Shown piece after piece: positions 25,248 through 32,029 of a stretch of 32,029 bases of DNA. The stretch is from the NCBI RefSeq assembly GCF_910578895.1, contig NZ_CAJTSC010000037.1, positions 1 to 32,029 on the forward strand. The letters are read 5' to 3'. The position numbers and the translations under genes were made by a program. The notes under the pieces were generated by a model. It was not told where the DNA came from and searched no databases. It saw only the letters and a list, made by a program, of their open reading frames with translations. Every line of letters begins with the position of its first letter. Within the stretch, counting starts at the first letter, position 1. The DNA is from an uncultured Bacteroides sp. (lineage in GTDB: Bacteria; Bacteroidota; Bacteroidia; Bacteroidales; Bacteroidaceae).

Positions 25248-25279
25248 CAAAGTAAGAACACATAAATATAAAGTGGAAA
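25248..25279 (-). promoter_or_regulatory. Candidate promoter of the transfer operon
   Basis: On the minus strand TTACTTTG (complement of 25248-25255) is one base from the Bacteroides -7 box TAnnTTTG. TTTC (complement of 25276-25279), a -33-like TTTG variant, lies 20 bp upstream. The start codon of the first operon gene is about 42 bp downstream. A terminator of the preceding gene at 25407-25435 leaves this gap as the natural promoter site. Confidence 0.4.
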
Positions 25280-25329
25280 TTATTGATTATAAATCAAAAG
25301 ATTTTCATCAAAGATTCCCGATAAATCAC

Positions 25330-25382
25330 AAAATCATATTCTAAAATCATATTCTAAATCGTATTTCAGCATGATTTTAGAA
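25330..25382. repeat. 12-13-bp direct and inverted repeats upstream of the transfer operon
   Basis: AAATCATATTCT occurs at 25331-25342 and 25344-25355, followed by a degenerate copy AAATCGTATTTC at 25356-25367. An inverted copy, CATGATTTTAGAA, is at 25370-25382 and can pair with 25339-25350. The cluster lies between the primase-gene terminator and the putative transfer promoter. Binding of a regulator or replication initiator is inferred. Confidence 0.5.
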
Positions 25383-25406
25383 GAGGGATAAGAAAGATAC
25401 GGGCAT

Positions 25407-25435
25407 AAAAAAAGCCCTCCTGAATGGAGAGCTTT
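25407..25435 (-). terminator. Hairpin terminator after the primase-like gene
   Basis: On the minus strand AAAGCTCTCC (25435-25426) pairs with GGAGGGCTTT (25420-25411) over 10 bp with one U-G wobble, around a 5-base loop, followed by a run of seven T (complement of 25407-25413). It lies 21 bp past the stop codon and insulates the transfer operon from the replication module. Confidence 0.88.
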
Positions 25436-25456
25436 CGTGTGAACGGCAGATGACAG

Positions 25457-26344
25457 TCAGCGTCTCTTTCCGCGCAAGTAATCATTCAAGTCTTTATAGT
25501 CGGCATAGCGGCCCGCTTCGTCACTGACTTTCCGGCCGTACATCCCGGCAATGGTTTCCACTGTTTTCCTCCCGGCAAGGTCATTGTCGAGATAACAGTG
25601 GATGTGCGCATATTCTTGCAGGCGCGCCAACGTCTTTTTCAGATTACCGACTGAGTTCATTACGAGATAATCACAGGGTACGTCAAGGCAGACAACATCA
25701 TCATCACACTGTTTAAGTGTTAGATAGGACAAGAAATCCATGAAACCCTCAAATAAACAGACCCGGCTCTGCAACATATCGTGAGACTGTTTTATCAGAG
25801 AGATATCCTTTCCCTTGATACACCCTTTATAATAAGGATTGCGCACCTCGTACCCACCGGAGATATTGGCAAACGCCAATGCGAAATAACGACGATTGCG
25901 CAACTCATAGTGCACCTCCCGACAGAACATCCGTCCGATATCCGCATCAATCATCCGCGAATGAAGATACGACAATAGTGCATAATTCCGCAATGGTACG
26001 ACTATCAAATCCTTCATGTCGGACTCTATTGCCTTGGCCGGAACTGTCGGCACACGGATTCTTGGCAACGGAGCGCAATTAACATACCGTTCAATGCACG
26101 CAAGCACTTCGCTCACGCTATCCGTCTGATAAAGATACTTGCCCAATTCCACAAGGTCACCTCCGGTCGCCTCGCCAAAATCATACCATTCGTTCAGCCT
26201 GTCATTGACCTTGAACGATGGCGTCATCTCCTTCCGCAAGGGCGAGAGGAACCAATGTTGACCCGATTTTACATACTGTGCATGGTGGCCGAGCCTGGCC
26301 AAAAAATCCACTATGCGCACTTGTTTTGCTTCTGATATGGTCAT
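25457..26344 (-). CDS. Toprim primase-like protein with degenerate CHC2-type N-terminus
   Basis: A 295-residue protein related to DnaG-type primases. The N-terminal part (about 28-70) keeps the primase zinc-domain frame, with TPSFKV and EATGGDLVELGKYL, but the expected zinc-binding Cys/His positions are replaced (FLSPLRKE, EWYDFGE). A toprim domain follows with the glutamate at 199 (LFEGFMDF) and the DxD pair at 253 and 255 (YLDNDLAGR). Bacteroides mobilisable and conjugative elements often carry such primases for second-strand or circle replication. It lies 105 bp downstream of the RepA-like ATPase gene and ends in a strong terminator. Confidence 0.88.
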   Translation of the reverse strand: MTISEAKQVRIVDFLARLGHHAQYVKSGQHWFLSPLRKEMTPSFKVNDRLNEWYDFGEATGGDLVELGKYLYQTDSVSEVLACIERYVNCAPLPRIRVPTVPAKAIESDMKDLIVVPLRNYALLSYLHSRMIDADIGRMFCREVHYELRNRRYFALAFANISGGYEVRNPYYKGCIKGKDISLIKQSHDMLQSRVCLFEGFMDFLSYLTLKQCDDDVVCLDVPCDYLVMNSVGNLKKTLARLQEYAHIHCYLDNDLAGRKTVETIAGMYGRKVSDEAGRYADYKDLNDYLRGKRR

Positions 26345-26375
26345 GTCTGTTTCTTTTCACTTGTTTCCACAAAAC

Positions 26376-26425
26376 CAGTTTAGTTTGGTTTATTCTCCTA
26401 TATATATCTATACTAAATTAAACTG
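26376..26425. repeat. Imperfect inverted repeat between the RepA-like and primase-like genes
   Basis: CAGTTTAGTTTGGT (26376-26389) faces ACTAAATTAAACTG (26412-26425); 12 of 14 positions can pair across a 22-base AT-rich spacer that contains TATATATA. No T run follows on the minus strand, so it does not look like an ordinary terminator. An operator, attenuator or origin element are all possible. Confidence 0.45.
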
Positions 26426-26449
26426 AATCATATATACCCGCGCCCGCCC

Positions 26450-27556
26450 TCATTCTTCATCAAAAAGCCTCGCTTCTGCGGGAGTCGTATCGTAATAAAA
26501 CAGTTTGTCCCGTTTAACAACCAGCTTGAGCGTGTCGGTCAGATGCACCAATAGTTTGACCATCACATTCCGTCCGCGCTTGAATCCGATTGCTGCATAA
26601 GAGGTCATCATGGCTTGCAGCATATTTTCAAACCCGCGGATGGGCTTGTCGCCAAATGCGGCTGAGAGTGCTTCGCGATGTTGTTCAATAGTCAGCTCCA
26701 TGAATCCCACCCGCTGTTTCAGCTTTTGTTTGGGAGTTTCGCAGAAGTGATAATCTTCGGCTATAACCGGAAGGCCACCTTCATTAACGGTAAATGCAAA
26801 CGGTTTGAACTCCTTCTCACGAATATGCAATGCATGCACTTCACTGATGCTGGGAGACTCGGCATTCTTGCTGATGACCAGCACCGTCTCTGCCTTGTTG
26901 CTCATTTCCGTACCGATATGCCCACGTACATTATTGTCACCTTTGTTCAAATGCAGCACACAATGGATGTGCAAATTGTATTTCGATGACCATTCCATCA
27001 TCTTATTGATGACTTCTACCGACTCGCCGGTGCTGTTGATATCGAGCATCAGGTCACGGATGCCGTCAATAATAACCAAGCCATAGCCATTGTTCTGACG
27101 CAGGGCATAATCTATGACATCAATTCGTACCGATGGGGAATACTCCCGCAAACAGATGAAATCAAGGTTCTCACTATCGGCAGTAGTAGGCAATCCGGCA
27201 AGTCTTAAAATACGTTCCAATACATTGTGGCAATGGAAGCGACTCTGTTCAGTGTCCACATACAGTATCTTTTGTTTACCTTCAGGCAGGTGCGCCCGGT
27301 AATTCAACACCTGCTTTCCCGCCAACGATGCAGCAACGATGGCTGAAACATTGAACGTTTTCTTGGATTTCGCCTTGCCGGTAGATGCACTGAAGTTGCC
27401 GAGTGTGGCAATAGTCGAGTTGTCTATCCAAATAATTTGCGGCGGTGTCTCGTAAGTGTCCGTTGCCCGGATCTGCGAAGCGGATAGAATGTATGATAAG
27501 CGATGTTCTTCCGGTCCCATATCCGCGTTGCATTCAGTCCTTCTTTCGTCTTCCAT
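26450..27556 (-). CDS. RepA-like RecA-fold ATPase (replication module)
   Basis: A 368-residue protein of the AAA_25/RepA helicase kind that Bacteroides mobile elements pair with a toprim primase. The P-loop is GKAKSKKT at 60-67, where Lys replaces the usual Gly before KT. The Walker B strand is GLVIIDGIRDLM with Asp164. A later LHLNKGDNNVRGHIG segment corresponds to the RecA-type sensor loop. The C-terminal 90 residues are unassigned. It overlaps the end of the HTH gene by 23 bp, so translation is probably coupled. Likely role: hexameric helicase or loader for replication of the excised circle. Confidence 0.85.
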   Translation of the reverse strand: MEDERRTECNADMGPEEHRLSYILSASQIRATDTYETPPQIIWIDNSTIATLGNFSASTGKAKSKKTFNVSAIVAASLAGKQVLNYRAHLPEGKQKILYVDTEQSRFHCHNVLERILRLAGLPTTADSENLDFICLREYSPSVRIDVIDYALRQNNGYGLVIIDGIRDLMLDINSTGESVEVINKMMEWSSKYNLHIHCVLHLNKGDNNVRGHIGTEMSNKAETVLVISKNAESPSISEVHALHIREKEFKPFAFTVNEGGLPVIAEDYHFCETPKQKLKQRVGFMELTIEQHREALSAAFGDKPIRGFENMLQAMMTSYAAIGFKRGRNVMVKLLVHLTDTLKLVVKRDKLFYYDTTPAEARLFDEE

Positions 27557-27935
27557 AGCGTCTTTGATTAAAGAATGGTTGTGTCTTAGCTGCTTCGTTC
27601 GCCATACGTACCGCTTCGTCTACGGTCGGTTCGTAATTCTGCAAAAGCCATTCGTCCAGTTCCTCCTTGGCAAAATAGACCATTTTCCCACGTGGCTTGT
27701 AATGCGGAATCTCTTTACTGGATGTCAGTTTGTATAACATACTCTCGGAGATGCCGATATACATACAAGCCTCCTGAAAGGTAAATACCCGTTTGGTGGT
27801 ATAGATGGTTTTCTCCAACAGAGCGATACGCTCCAACAGGCTCTCTATCGGATCTAATTTTTTCAGAACAGCCTCTACACCGGTGAGTCGTTCACTCAAC
27901 CGCTCCATGAATGTCAATCTATTACTGTTTTGCAT
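27534..27935 (-). CDS. HTH DNA-binding protein, excisionase-like (HTH_17)
   Basis: A 133-residue protein. An N-terminal Leu-rich helix (ERLTGVEAVLKKLDPIESLLERI) may mediate dimer formation. A winged helix-turn-helix of the MerR/Xis kind occupies about residues 48-100, with the diagnostic FTFQEACMYIGISES and HYKPRGKMVYFAKEELDEWL. Such proteins in Bacteroides elements act as excisionases or regulators of the replication genes. It overlaps the RepA-like gene and follows a 175-bp gap with a -7 box and operator-like repeats. Confidence 0.88.
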   Translation of the reverse strand: MQNSNRLTFMERLSERLTGVEAVLKKLDPIESLLERIALLEKTIYTTKRVFTFQEACMYIGISESMLYKLTSSKEIPHYKPRGKMVYFAKEELDEWLLQNYEPTVDEAVRMANEAAKTQPFFNQRRYGRRKKD

Positions 27936-27973
27936 AATGAATTTTTAATGTAAATTAGACAATGGAAGCATCA

Positions 27974-28077
27974 CTTCCGTTCTATAGCGCGCTAACGGAA
28001 GCCAAAGGTAGGACAAGTAAACTGCGTGACAGGAATTTACAGCATGACAGTAACCACGTATCACGGAAACTATCACG
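27974..28077. promoter_or_regulatory. Promoter and operator-like repeats upstream of the HTH gene
   Basis: TACCTTTG (minus strand, 28003-28010) matches the Bacteroides -7 box; no -33 box is clear. Just downstream in the sense of transcription lies the 10-bp palindrome TAGCGCGCTA (27985-27994), flanked by the inverted pair CTTCCGT (27974-27980) and ACGGAAG (27995-28001). Upstream are CGTGACAG (28025-28032) and CATGACAG (28043-28050), then two inverted relatives TATCACG (28059-28065 and 28071-28077). This layout suits autoregulation by the HTH protein or binding of a recombination directionality factor. Confidence 0.5.
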
Positions 28078-28110
28078 CTTTTACCTTTCACATACTTCAC
28101 TTTTTGGCAC

Positions 28111-28881
28111 TTATTGCCATTCTTTTAGTTCGCTTACAGCTCGCCTGATGCCATAAGCTGCCGATGTCATATTACTCCGCATGGCCGACAGCGCGGACGA
28201 CAAACTCGATGCCGAAACAAATCCGTTTCCGTCCTTGGTTTGCAGCAACTGTCTGCCACCGAGAACCGCCTGCCATTTGGAGCGGATGAGCGAGTGTTCC
28301 AAAAGCGCATCGAACAAGATGGCCACATAACGGATATTATTCACACGAAGTTGGAAACCTTCTTCGCAAGCAAAAAGGGCTTCCATGTCTTCAACACAGA
28401 GGGGAGAAACGCAAAACAGATGATAAGTATCGGCACAAGCCGTAATACCTATCATCTGTTTGCGAGTAAAATTGCAGCCAAAAGAAAGCGGTGGCACTTC
28501 CTGATGATTGTTGCCACGAGATACGATTGGCGGAGAGGCAGATGTGTCATACATCCGTTTCAATTCCATACATTTCTCAAACGAGAAATCCTCTGCGGCA
28601 AAAAGCTCTCGGACAAGGTGGATGCGATCATTTAGCAATCCTTTTACGATGTGGATGTTCATTTCATGGCAATTCCGGCAGACCACCCGGTCACAATCAA
28701 TAAACCGGTGGCTGCTTACGAAATCTTCTGCGTAACGAAAGTACAATTTACCGTTCGCCACGACATCACGTAAATAAAGAGTTCTTGCTTCTGTGAGCAA
28801 CGCGAAAAGTTCTTTCGCAACATCCTGTTCTGCATCAATATGATGCAAGTGCTCGTTCCCTCCAAAAAGAGAGAAGGCCAT
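28111..28881 (-). CDS. Hypothetical protein, 256 residues, beside integrase
   Basis: No family is recognised. The protein is soluble, His- and Cys-rich in its first half, with a CRNCHEMNIHI segment near residue 87, and mostly helical. The C-terminal part ends in an Ala/Ser-rich helix (SSLSSALSAMRSNMTSAAYGIRRAVSEL). It lies between the integrase and the HTH gene on the same strand, a place where Bacteroides elements keep excision or regulation genes. A role in excision control is a guess from position. Confidence 0.75.
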   Translation of the reverse strand: MAFSLFGGNEHLHHIDAEQDVAKELFALLTEARTLYLRDVVANGKLYFRYAEDFVSSHRFIDCDRVVCRNCHEMNIHIVKGLLNDRIHLVRELFAAEDFSFEKCMELKRMYDTSASPPIVSRGNNHQEVPPLSFGCNFTRKQMIGITACADTYHLFCVSPLCVEDMEALFACEEGFQLRVNNIRYVAILFDALLEHSLIRSKWQAVLGGRQLLQTKDGNGFVSASSLSSALSAMRSNMTSAAYGIRRAVSELKEWQ

Positions 28882-28930
28882 TGTCAGGTCTTTTCATTGT
28901 TGAATATTTTAAAATTGTGTTTATTATATA

Positions 28931-28968
28931 TTGCCAAGGGATTGTTCCAATCGGAACACCCCTGGCAA
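28931..28968 (-). terminator. Imperfect hairpin after the integrase gene
   Basis: TTGCCAAGGGATTGTTCC (28931-28948) pairs with GGAACACCCCTGGCAA (28953-28968) around a 4-base loop, with a small internal loop and one bulge. It begins 36 bp past the integrase stop codon. On the minus strand it is followed by an AT-rich tract with few consecutive T, so it may be a weak terminator, or a dyad used by a DNA-binding protein. Confidence 0.45.
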
Positions 28969-29003
28969 ACATCTGCGTATTTGACCTGATGCCCATTACA
29001 TTA

Positions 29004-30137
29004 TCAATCGAATAAGCCGTTTGTAAGATTTACCGCTTCATCCTTTTTCTCATTGACAATTTTAGCATATACTTGTGTCATTCTCACGTCCGCATGCCCG
29101 AGCAGTTTCGATACAGTATAGAGATCCGCGCCAAGCGTCAGCATCATTGTAGCAAATGTGTGCCGGGCCGTGTGAAAGGTGAACTGTTTGGTAATACCAG
29201 CTGCTTTAGCCCACGGCTTGAGACGCGCATTAATAGCCATAGGTAATTTGAACACCGGATCACTCTCTGTCTTGTCACCACGTTCAGGCATCCACTTCAA
29301 TGCTTCAGGAGAAAGAGGGAGATAAATCGGCTCTTTGGTTTTCTGCATGGATAACGCAAGACGGTATTGTCCTCTGTCCACAAATACATCCTTCCATTTT
29401 AATCCGATAATATCGCTTATTCGCAGACCACAAAAACAGGAGAACAGGTAGGCATTCTTCACCATTTCATTTTTTATAGGAGTTGCTATCAAAGCTCGTA
29501 CTTCGTCAATGGTCATATACGAGCGCACACTTTCCGGCATCTTAGGCTTCTCCGATTTATCCATTTCATTGAACGGATTCCTCTGCAGGCGTTTGGCTCG
29601 GACAGCAGCATTCAATGCCCCAGTGAAAACCATGTAATAAGTATGTTGTGTAGAAGCTGCTATCGGTTTTCCCTTGGGGCGATAGCTCGTCATCACATAA
29701 TCAACGTACCCTTGGCAAAAAGCCACATCTATCTGATCCAATATAACCTTTTCCCCCGCATACTCTTTCAAGAGACGGACAACCGTTTTGATGTGAGCAA
29801 CGCACTTTTTTCTGTTGCGTTTTTCCTGAAACTCCTTGTAAGTATCCATCCAATCCAGCAGATAGATCTTATCCCGATGATTCACAATACCGGCTTCGCC
29901 ACTGGTCAATTCGATGATACGTTTTGACTTAATGGCATTCGCAGCAGTCATTGTTACTTCATTCTGAAGACGGGCATTGCGGTCCGTTTCCGGAATAAGA
30001 TACATCTTAAGATATTCGTATGTCCGCTTACCGTTACGGTAAATATCCAAATACAAACTCTTGCTCCCATCGGACAATTTTTTTGTCCGAAGACGTATTG
30101 GTTCTTTGACCTTCGTTGGCTTTTTTACTCGTGGCAT
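29004..30137 (-). CDS. Tyrosine recombinase (integrase)
   Basis: A 377-residue phage-type integrase. A basic N-terminal arm-binding region (1-50) and a SAM-like core-binding domain (about 95-190) precede the catalytic domain with Arg239 (CGLRISDI), a Lys at 266 or 268, His322 and Arg325 (HTARHTF), His348 (LLGHADV) and the nucleophile Tyr357 (TQVYAKI). All catalytic residues are present and length is full, so it should be active. It belongs to the Bacteroidetes group with CTnDOT and NBU integrases. It is the outermost gene of the element, with its promoter pointing inward and the capsule operon beyond. Confidence 0.96.
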   Translation of the reverse strand: MPRVKKPTKVKEPIRLRTKKLSDGSKSLYLDIYRNGKRTYEYLKMYLIPETDRNARLQNEVTMTAANAIKSKRIIELTSGEAGIVNHRDKIYLLDWMDTYKEFQEKRNRKKCVAHIKTVVRLLKEYAGEKVILDQIDVAFCQGYVDYVMTSYRPKGKPIAASTQHTYYMVFTGALNAAVRAKRLQRNPFNEMDKSEKPKMPESVRSYMTIDEVRALIATPIKNEMVKNAYLFSCFCGLRISDIIGLKWKDVFVDRGQYRLALSMQKTKEPIYLPLSPEALKWMPERGDKTESDPVFKLPMAINARLKPWAKAAGITKQFTFHTARHTFATMMLTLGADLYTVSKLLGHADVRMTQVYAKIVNEKKDEAVNLTNGLFD

Positions 30138-30482
30138 AATTGAATTTTTTCGTCTGTTATTCTATATGGCAAATATACGAATAATTATCGATATTGAGAA
30201 ACAAACAAGAAACAAAAATGCACCAAAAAAGAGCTAAAATAGAGAAATTACTGAAAACAACGGAAAGAAACAACAACCACATAAACAACTGAAATAAAGT
30301 GCGTTTGTTTATATTTTCCTGTATCTTGTTTTCATTTTACACACATCTATAAGATAATAACCAAAAACTGTACTCCTTGAACAGAGAAGCGTTCGATGCA
30401 ACTCCAAAAAATACCTTTGGTTGTAGTATGTTTTAAAGAGTCTACCACTTTTCAGACAACACTATTATCCTTTATTTTTCAA
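30138..30482. other. Integrase promoter region and probable right end of the element
   Basis: This gap of about 345 bp holds no gene. It is AT-rich and contains the integrase promoter in its first 70 bp. The attachment site must lie within it if the Wzz gene is chromosomal, but with no left end in view the core repeat cannot be identified. TATCGATA (30186-30193) is a short palindrome inside the promoter spacer and could bind a regulator or the integrase. No tRNA gene is present. Confidence 0.45.
30170..30201 (-). promoter_or_regulatory. Bacteroides-type promoter of the integrase gene
   Basis: On the minus strand TATATTTG (complement of 30170-30177) fits the -7 consensus TAnnTTTG exactly. TTTC (complement of 30198-30201) stands 20 bp upstream as a -33-like element. 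The start codon follows about 33 bp downstream of the -7 box. Confidence 0.6.
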
Positions 30483-31598
30483 TTAAAAGTTCCTCAAACG
30501 ATGCAGCAAATCCTTACCCAACAACATCCATCCCATCGTTGCAAATACTGCCAGGAACATAAAAGCCAAGATATACATCTTCTTCCCCATGCCCGAAGGG
30601 CGCAAAGGCACAACAGCAGGTTCCACCACCGCAAAAACTGGTTTTTCCTCCTGTACCTTAGCCCGCGCCATCTGCAACTGGTTGGCTACCTGACTATATA
30701 CCTGATAAGCCAGACTCATATCATTCTGCAAACGTTCCTGCTCGGCACGGACACTCTGAAGAATCAGATTATCGTGCGTGTCCACATAATCTGCATATTT
30801 TTTCTGAGCATTATAATATTCCTGTTGGCGGTCTTTATACAACTTCTCCAAATAAGCACAATCATCCTTTGCCTTCGAAGTACGATAGCCGATAATGCAT
30901 TCCTGCAACTTGCGGACAACCGAATCGGCAACGACGGCAGTCACTTTAGGGTCTTGCAAAGTGACGGAGATATTCGTGATAGCCGTCTTCTTGTCCATTG
31001 CAGCCGATATATTCTTCTTGAGCGATTCGATTTTGTCACTCTCTTCTTGCGTCAGGACTATCAATCCACTTTTTTCGGCAGCCGGTTCCTTATCGGAAGA
31101 TAACAAATCCCTGATACCGCCGATAATCATACCGGGCATTCCCAAGACATAACTCCACCACGGCGAAGACTGATTGTCCAGATAAGTAGAAAAATCCGTC
31201 TCTTCCCCGTCTTTATCCGGCGAAGGAACCTGCATATCCAACAAATCCAGCAGAAAGGGGGTCGAAGATACAATATCCGAAGAAAGCGCGGCATTCAGAG
31301 CATCCGAGCCGTCGGTACCCATGGAAGCACCACTGCCCAGGAAGGAGGCGGCAAGACCGGCCAAACCACCATTTCCTTTCGAATCACCCATCTCCGGAGA
31401 CAAGGTCACCGTCACCGTATATTTCCTGGGGATGCTGAATCCGACAATAAGCCCTATCACCGCACCTGCCACGGCAGCTTTATACAGAGTCTTACGGATA
31501 CCGATTATCTTACGGACAATATCCAGCAAATCTATTTCCATCTCATCAGTATTCGGATTCAATGGCTCCATATCACGATTATGTTGTTCGGTCGTCAT
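30483..31598 (-). CDS. Wzz-type polysaccharide chain-length determinant
   Basis: A 371-residue inner-membrane protein of the polysaccharide co-polymerase family. It has a cytoplasmic N-terminus (EIDLLDIVRKI), a first membrane segment at about residues 37-53, a large periplasmic part with a coiled-coil region (about 225-300), and a second membrane segment near 345-362 preceded by a Pro-rich VVPLRPSGMGKK motif. No C-terminal tyrosine kinase domain is present. It controls the length of capsular or O-type polysaccharide. It starts 9 bp after the export gene and appears intact. In Bacteroides capsule operons glycosyltransferase genes usually follow; here the mobile element follows instead. Confidence 0.92.
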   Translation of the reverse strand: MTTEQHNRDMEPLNPNTDEMEIDLLDIVRKIIGIRKTLYKAAVAGAVIGLIVGFSIPRKYTVTVTLSPEMGDSKGNGGLAGLAASFLGSGASMGTDGSDALNAALSSDIVSSTPFLLDLLDMQVPSPDKDGEETDFSTYLDNQSSPWWSYVLGMPGMIIGGIRDLLSSDKEPAAEKSGLIVLTQEESDKIESLKKNISAAMDKKTAITNISVTLQDPKVTAVVADSVVRKLQECIIGYRTSKAKDDCAYLEKLYKDRQQEYYNAQKKYADYVDTHDNLILQSVRAEQERLQNDMSLAYQVYSQVANQLQMARAKVQEEKPVFAVVEPAVVPLRPSGMGKKMYILAFMFLAVFATMGWMLLGKDLLHRLRNF

Positions 31599-31607
31599 AT
31601 CTGCTTC

Positions 31608-32029
31608 TTATTTCTTTATCAAATTTGCAAGAGAGGCAATCATCATACCCAAAGAACTGAAAGAGGTGGCGTAAGTCAGTATCTCGCCCATATTACTGCG
31701 CTTCTTTGACTTCGATGGCACGATAATCTCACACCCCGGCTCAACCTGTTTCCTGCCACTGCCCTTCACCTTAGTCACCTGGCCGTTCATGTAAACGATG
31801 AATTTCTTGCCCTTCTTCGCATTCTCCGAGTAACCGCCCGCCTGGTTCAGGTAATAATCCACATTCTTGCCTTCCATGTAAGAGACACGGTTGGGAACCA
31901 TCACGGCACCGTCGATGGTCACGGTATTGCTGCTTTTGGGGATGGACACCACGTCACCCTCGCGGAGCACGATATCGGAAGTGCCGCCCGGATGCGCCAG
32001 GGCACGCTCCAGGTCAATACCCACGGTAA
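31608..32029 (-). CDS. SLBB-domain polysaccharide export protein (Wza-like), C-terminal part
   Basis: Partial: the 5' part lies beyond the window's right edge. The frame is open to the edge, and the first in-frame GTG at 32024 is internal, not a start. The visible 140 residues include an SLBB-type domain (VVSIPKSSNTVTIDGAVMVP, then YYLNQAGGYSENAKKGKKF) and a C-terminal hydrophobic segment (YATSFSSLGMMIASLANLI). Proteins of this family form the outer-membrane exporter of capsular polysaccharide. It is followed 9 bp later by the Wzz-type gene in the same operon. Confidence 0.88.
   Translation of the reverse strand, partial: TVGIDLERALAHPGGTSDIVLREGDVVSIPKSSNTVTIDGAVMVPNRVSYMEGKNVDYYLNQAGGYSENAKKGKKFIVYMNGQVTKVKGSGRKQVEPGCEIIVPSKSKKRSNMGEILTYATSFSSLGMMIASLANLIKK

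Noticed and set aside
25207..25263. Nineteen-codon N-terminal extension of the first transfer gene
   Set aside because: It would cover the likely promoter and would place a second hydrophobic stretch before a normal membrane anchor.
25330..25367. CRISPR-like direct repeats
   Set aside because: Units are adjacent, without unique spacers of constant length, and no cas gene is present.
30399..30425. Possible hairpin terminator after the wzz-like gene
   Set aside because: The arms (CAAC..CCAAA and TTTGG..TTG) are short, with a bulge and no T run on the minus strand.
30138..30482. tRNA gene as integration target
   Set aside because: No cloverleaf-forming sequence or conserved tRNA arm motifs were found next to the integrase.

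Overview
The window is most of an integrated conjugative element (ICE / conjugative transposon) of a gut Bacteroidales bacterium (Bacteroides, Phocaeicola or Parabacteroides type), plus about 1.5 kb of host chromosome at the right edge. The assignment rests on a Bacteroidetes-type Tra gene set (TraE, F, G, J, K, L, M, N, O), Bacteroides-style -7 promoter boxes (TAnnTTTG) and a neighbouring capsular polysaccharide export operon. The genus cannot be fixed from the sequence alone.

Layout. (1) 1-4491, plus strand: a partition and maintenance module with parA, a small ribbon-helix-helix-like partner and a long parB, followed by two small hypothetical genes. A 16-bp-periodic TAGTA array precedes parA. 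A 163-bp leader is present in two diverged copies, one before parB and one before the first small gene. Three strong terminators lie on this strand. (2) 25206-4691, minus strand: one long transfer operon of 22 genes. It runs from a small membrane protein and two DUF4134 (TraE-type) proteins through TraF, the VirB4-like ATPase TraG, four poorly known proteins (three exported), TraJ, TraK, TraL, TraM, TraN, TraO and a lipoprotein, to the type IV coupling protein. Three DNA methyltransferases of three different classes and a radical SAM enzyme sit singly or in a pair between the core tra genes. (3) 28881-25457, minus strand: a hypothetical gene, an excisionase-like HTH gene, a RepA-like ATPase and a toprim primase-like gene, which together look like a replication and excision module. 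(4) 30137-29004, minus strand: a tyrosine integrase. (5) 30138-30482: probable right boundary of the element. (6) 30483-32029, minus strand: chromosomal Wzz-like and SLBB polysaccharide export genes, the latter cut by the window edge.

How it works together (inference). Int and the HTH protein would excise the element. The RepA-like ATPase and primase could replicate the circular form, and ParA, its partner and ParB could stabilise it. The Tra operon would build the mating apparatus and the coupling protein would feed DNA to it. The methyltransferases and the radical SAM enzyme, expressed in the same transcript, could modify the element's DNA against restriction in new hosts. No relaxase gene is visible, so it probably lies beyond the left edge.

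Most noteworthy: DNA-modifying genes embedded between mating-channel genes, including an overlapping radical SAM / methyltransferase pair; the duplicated structured leader; the phased array before parA; and an 848-residue exported protein of unknown function within the secretion operon.
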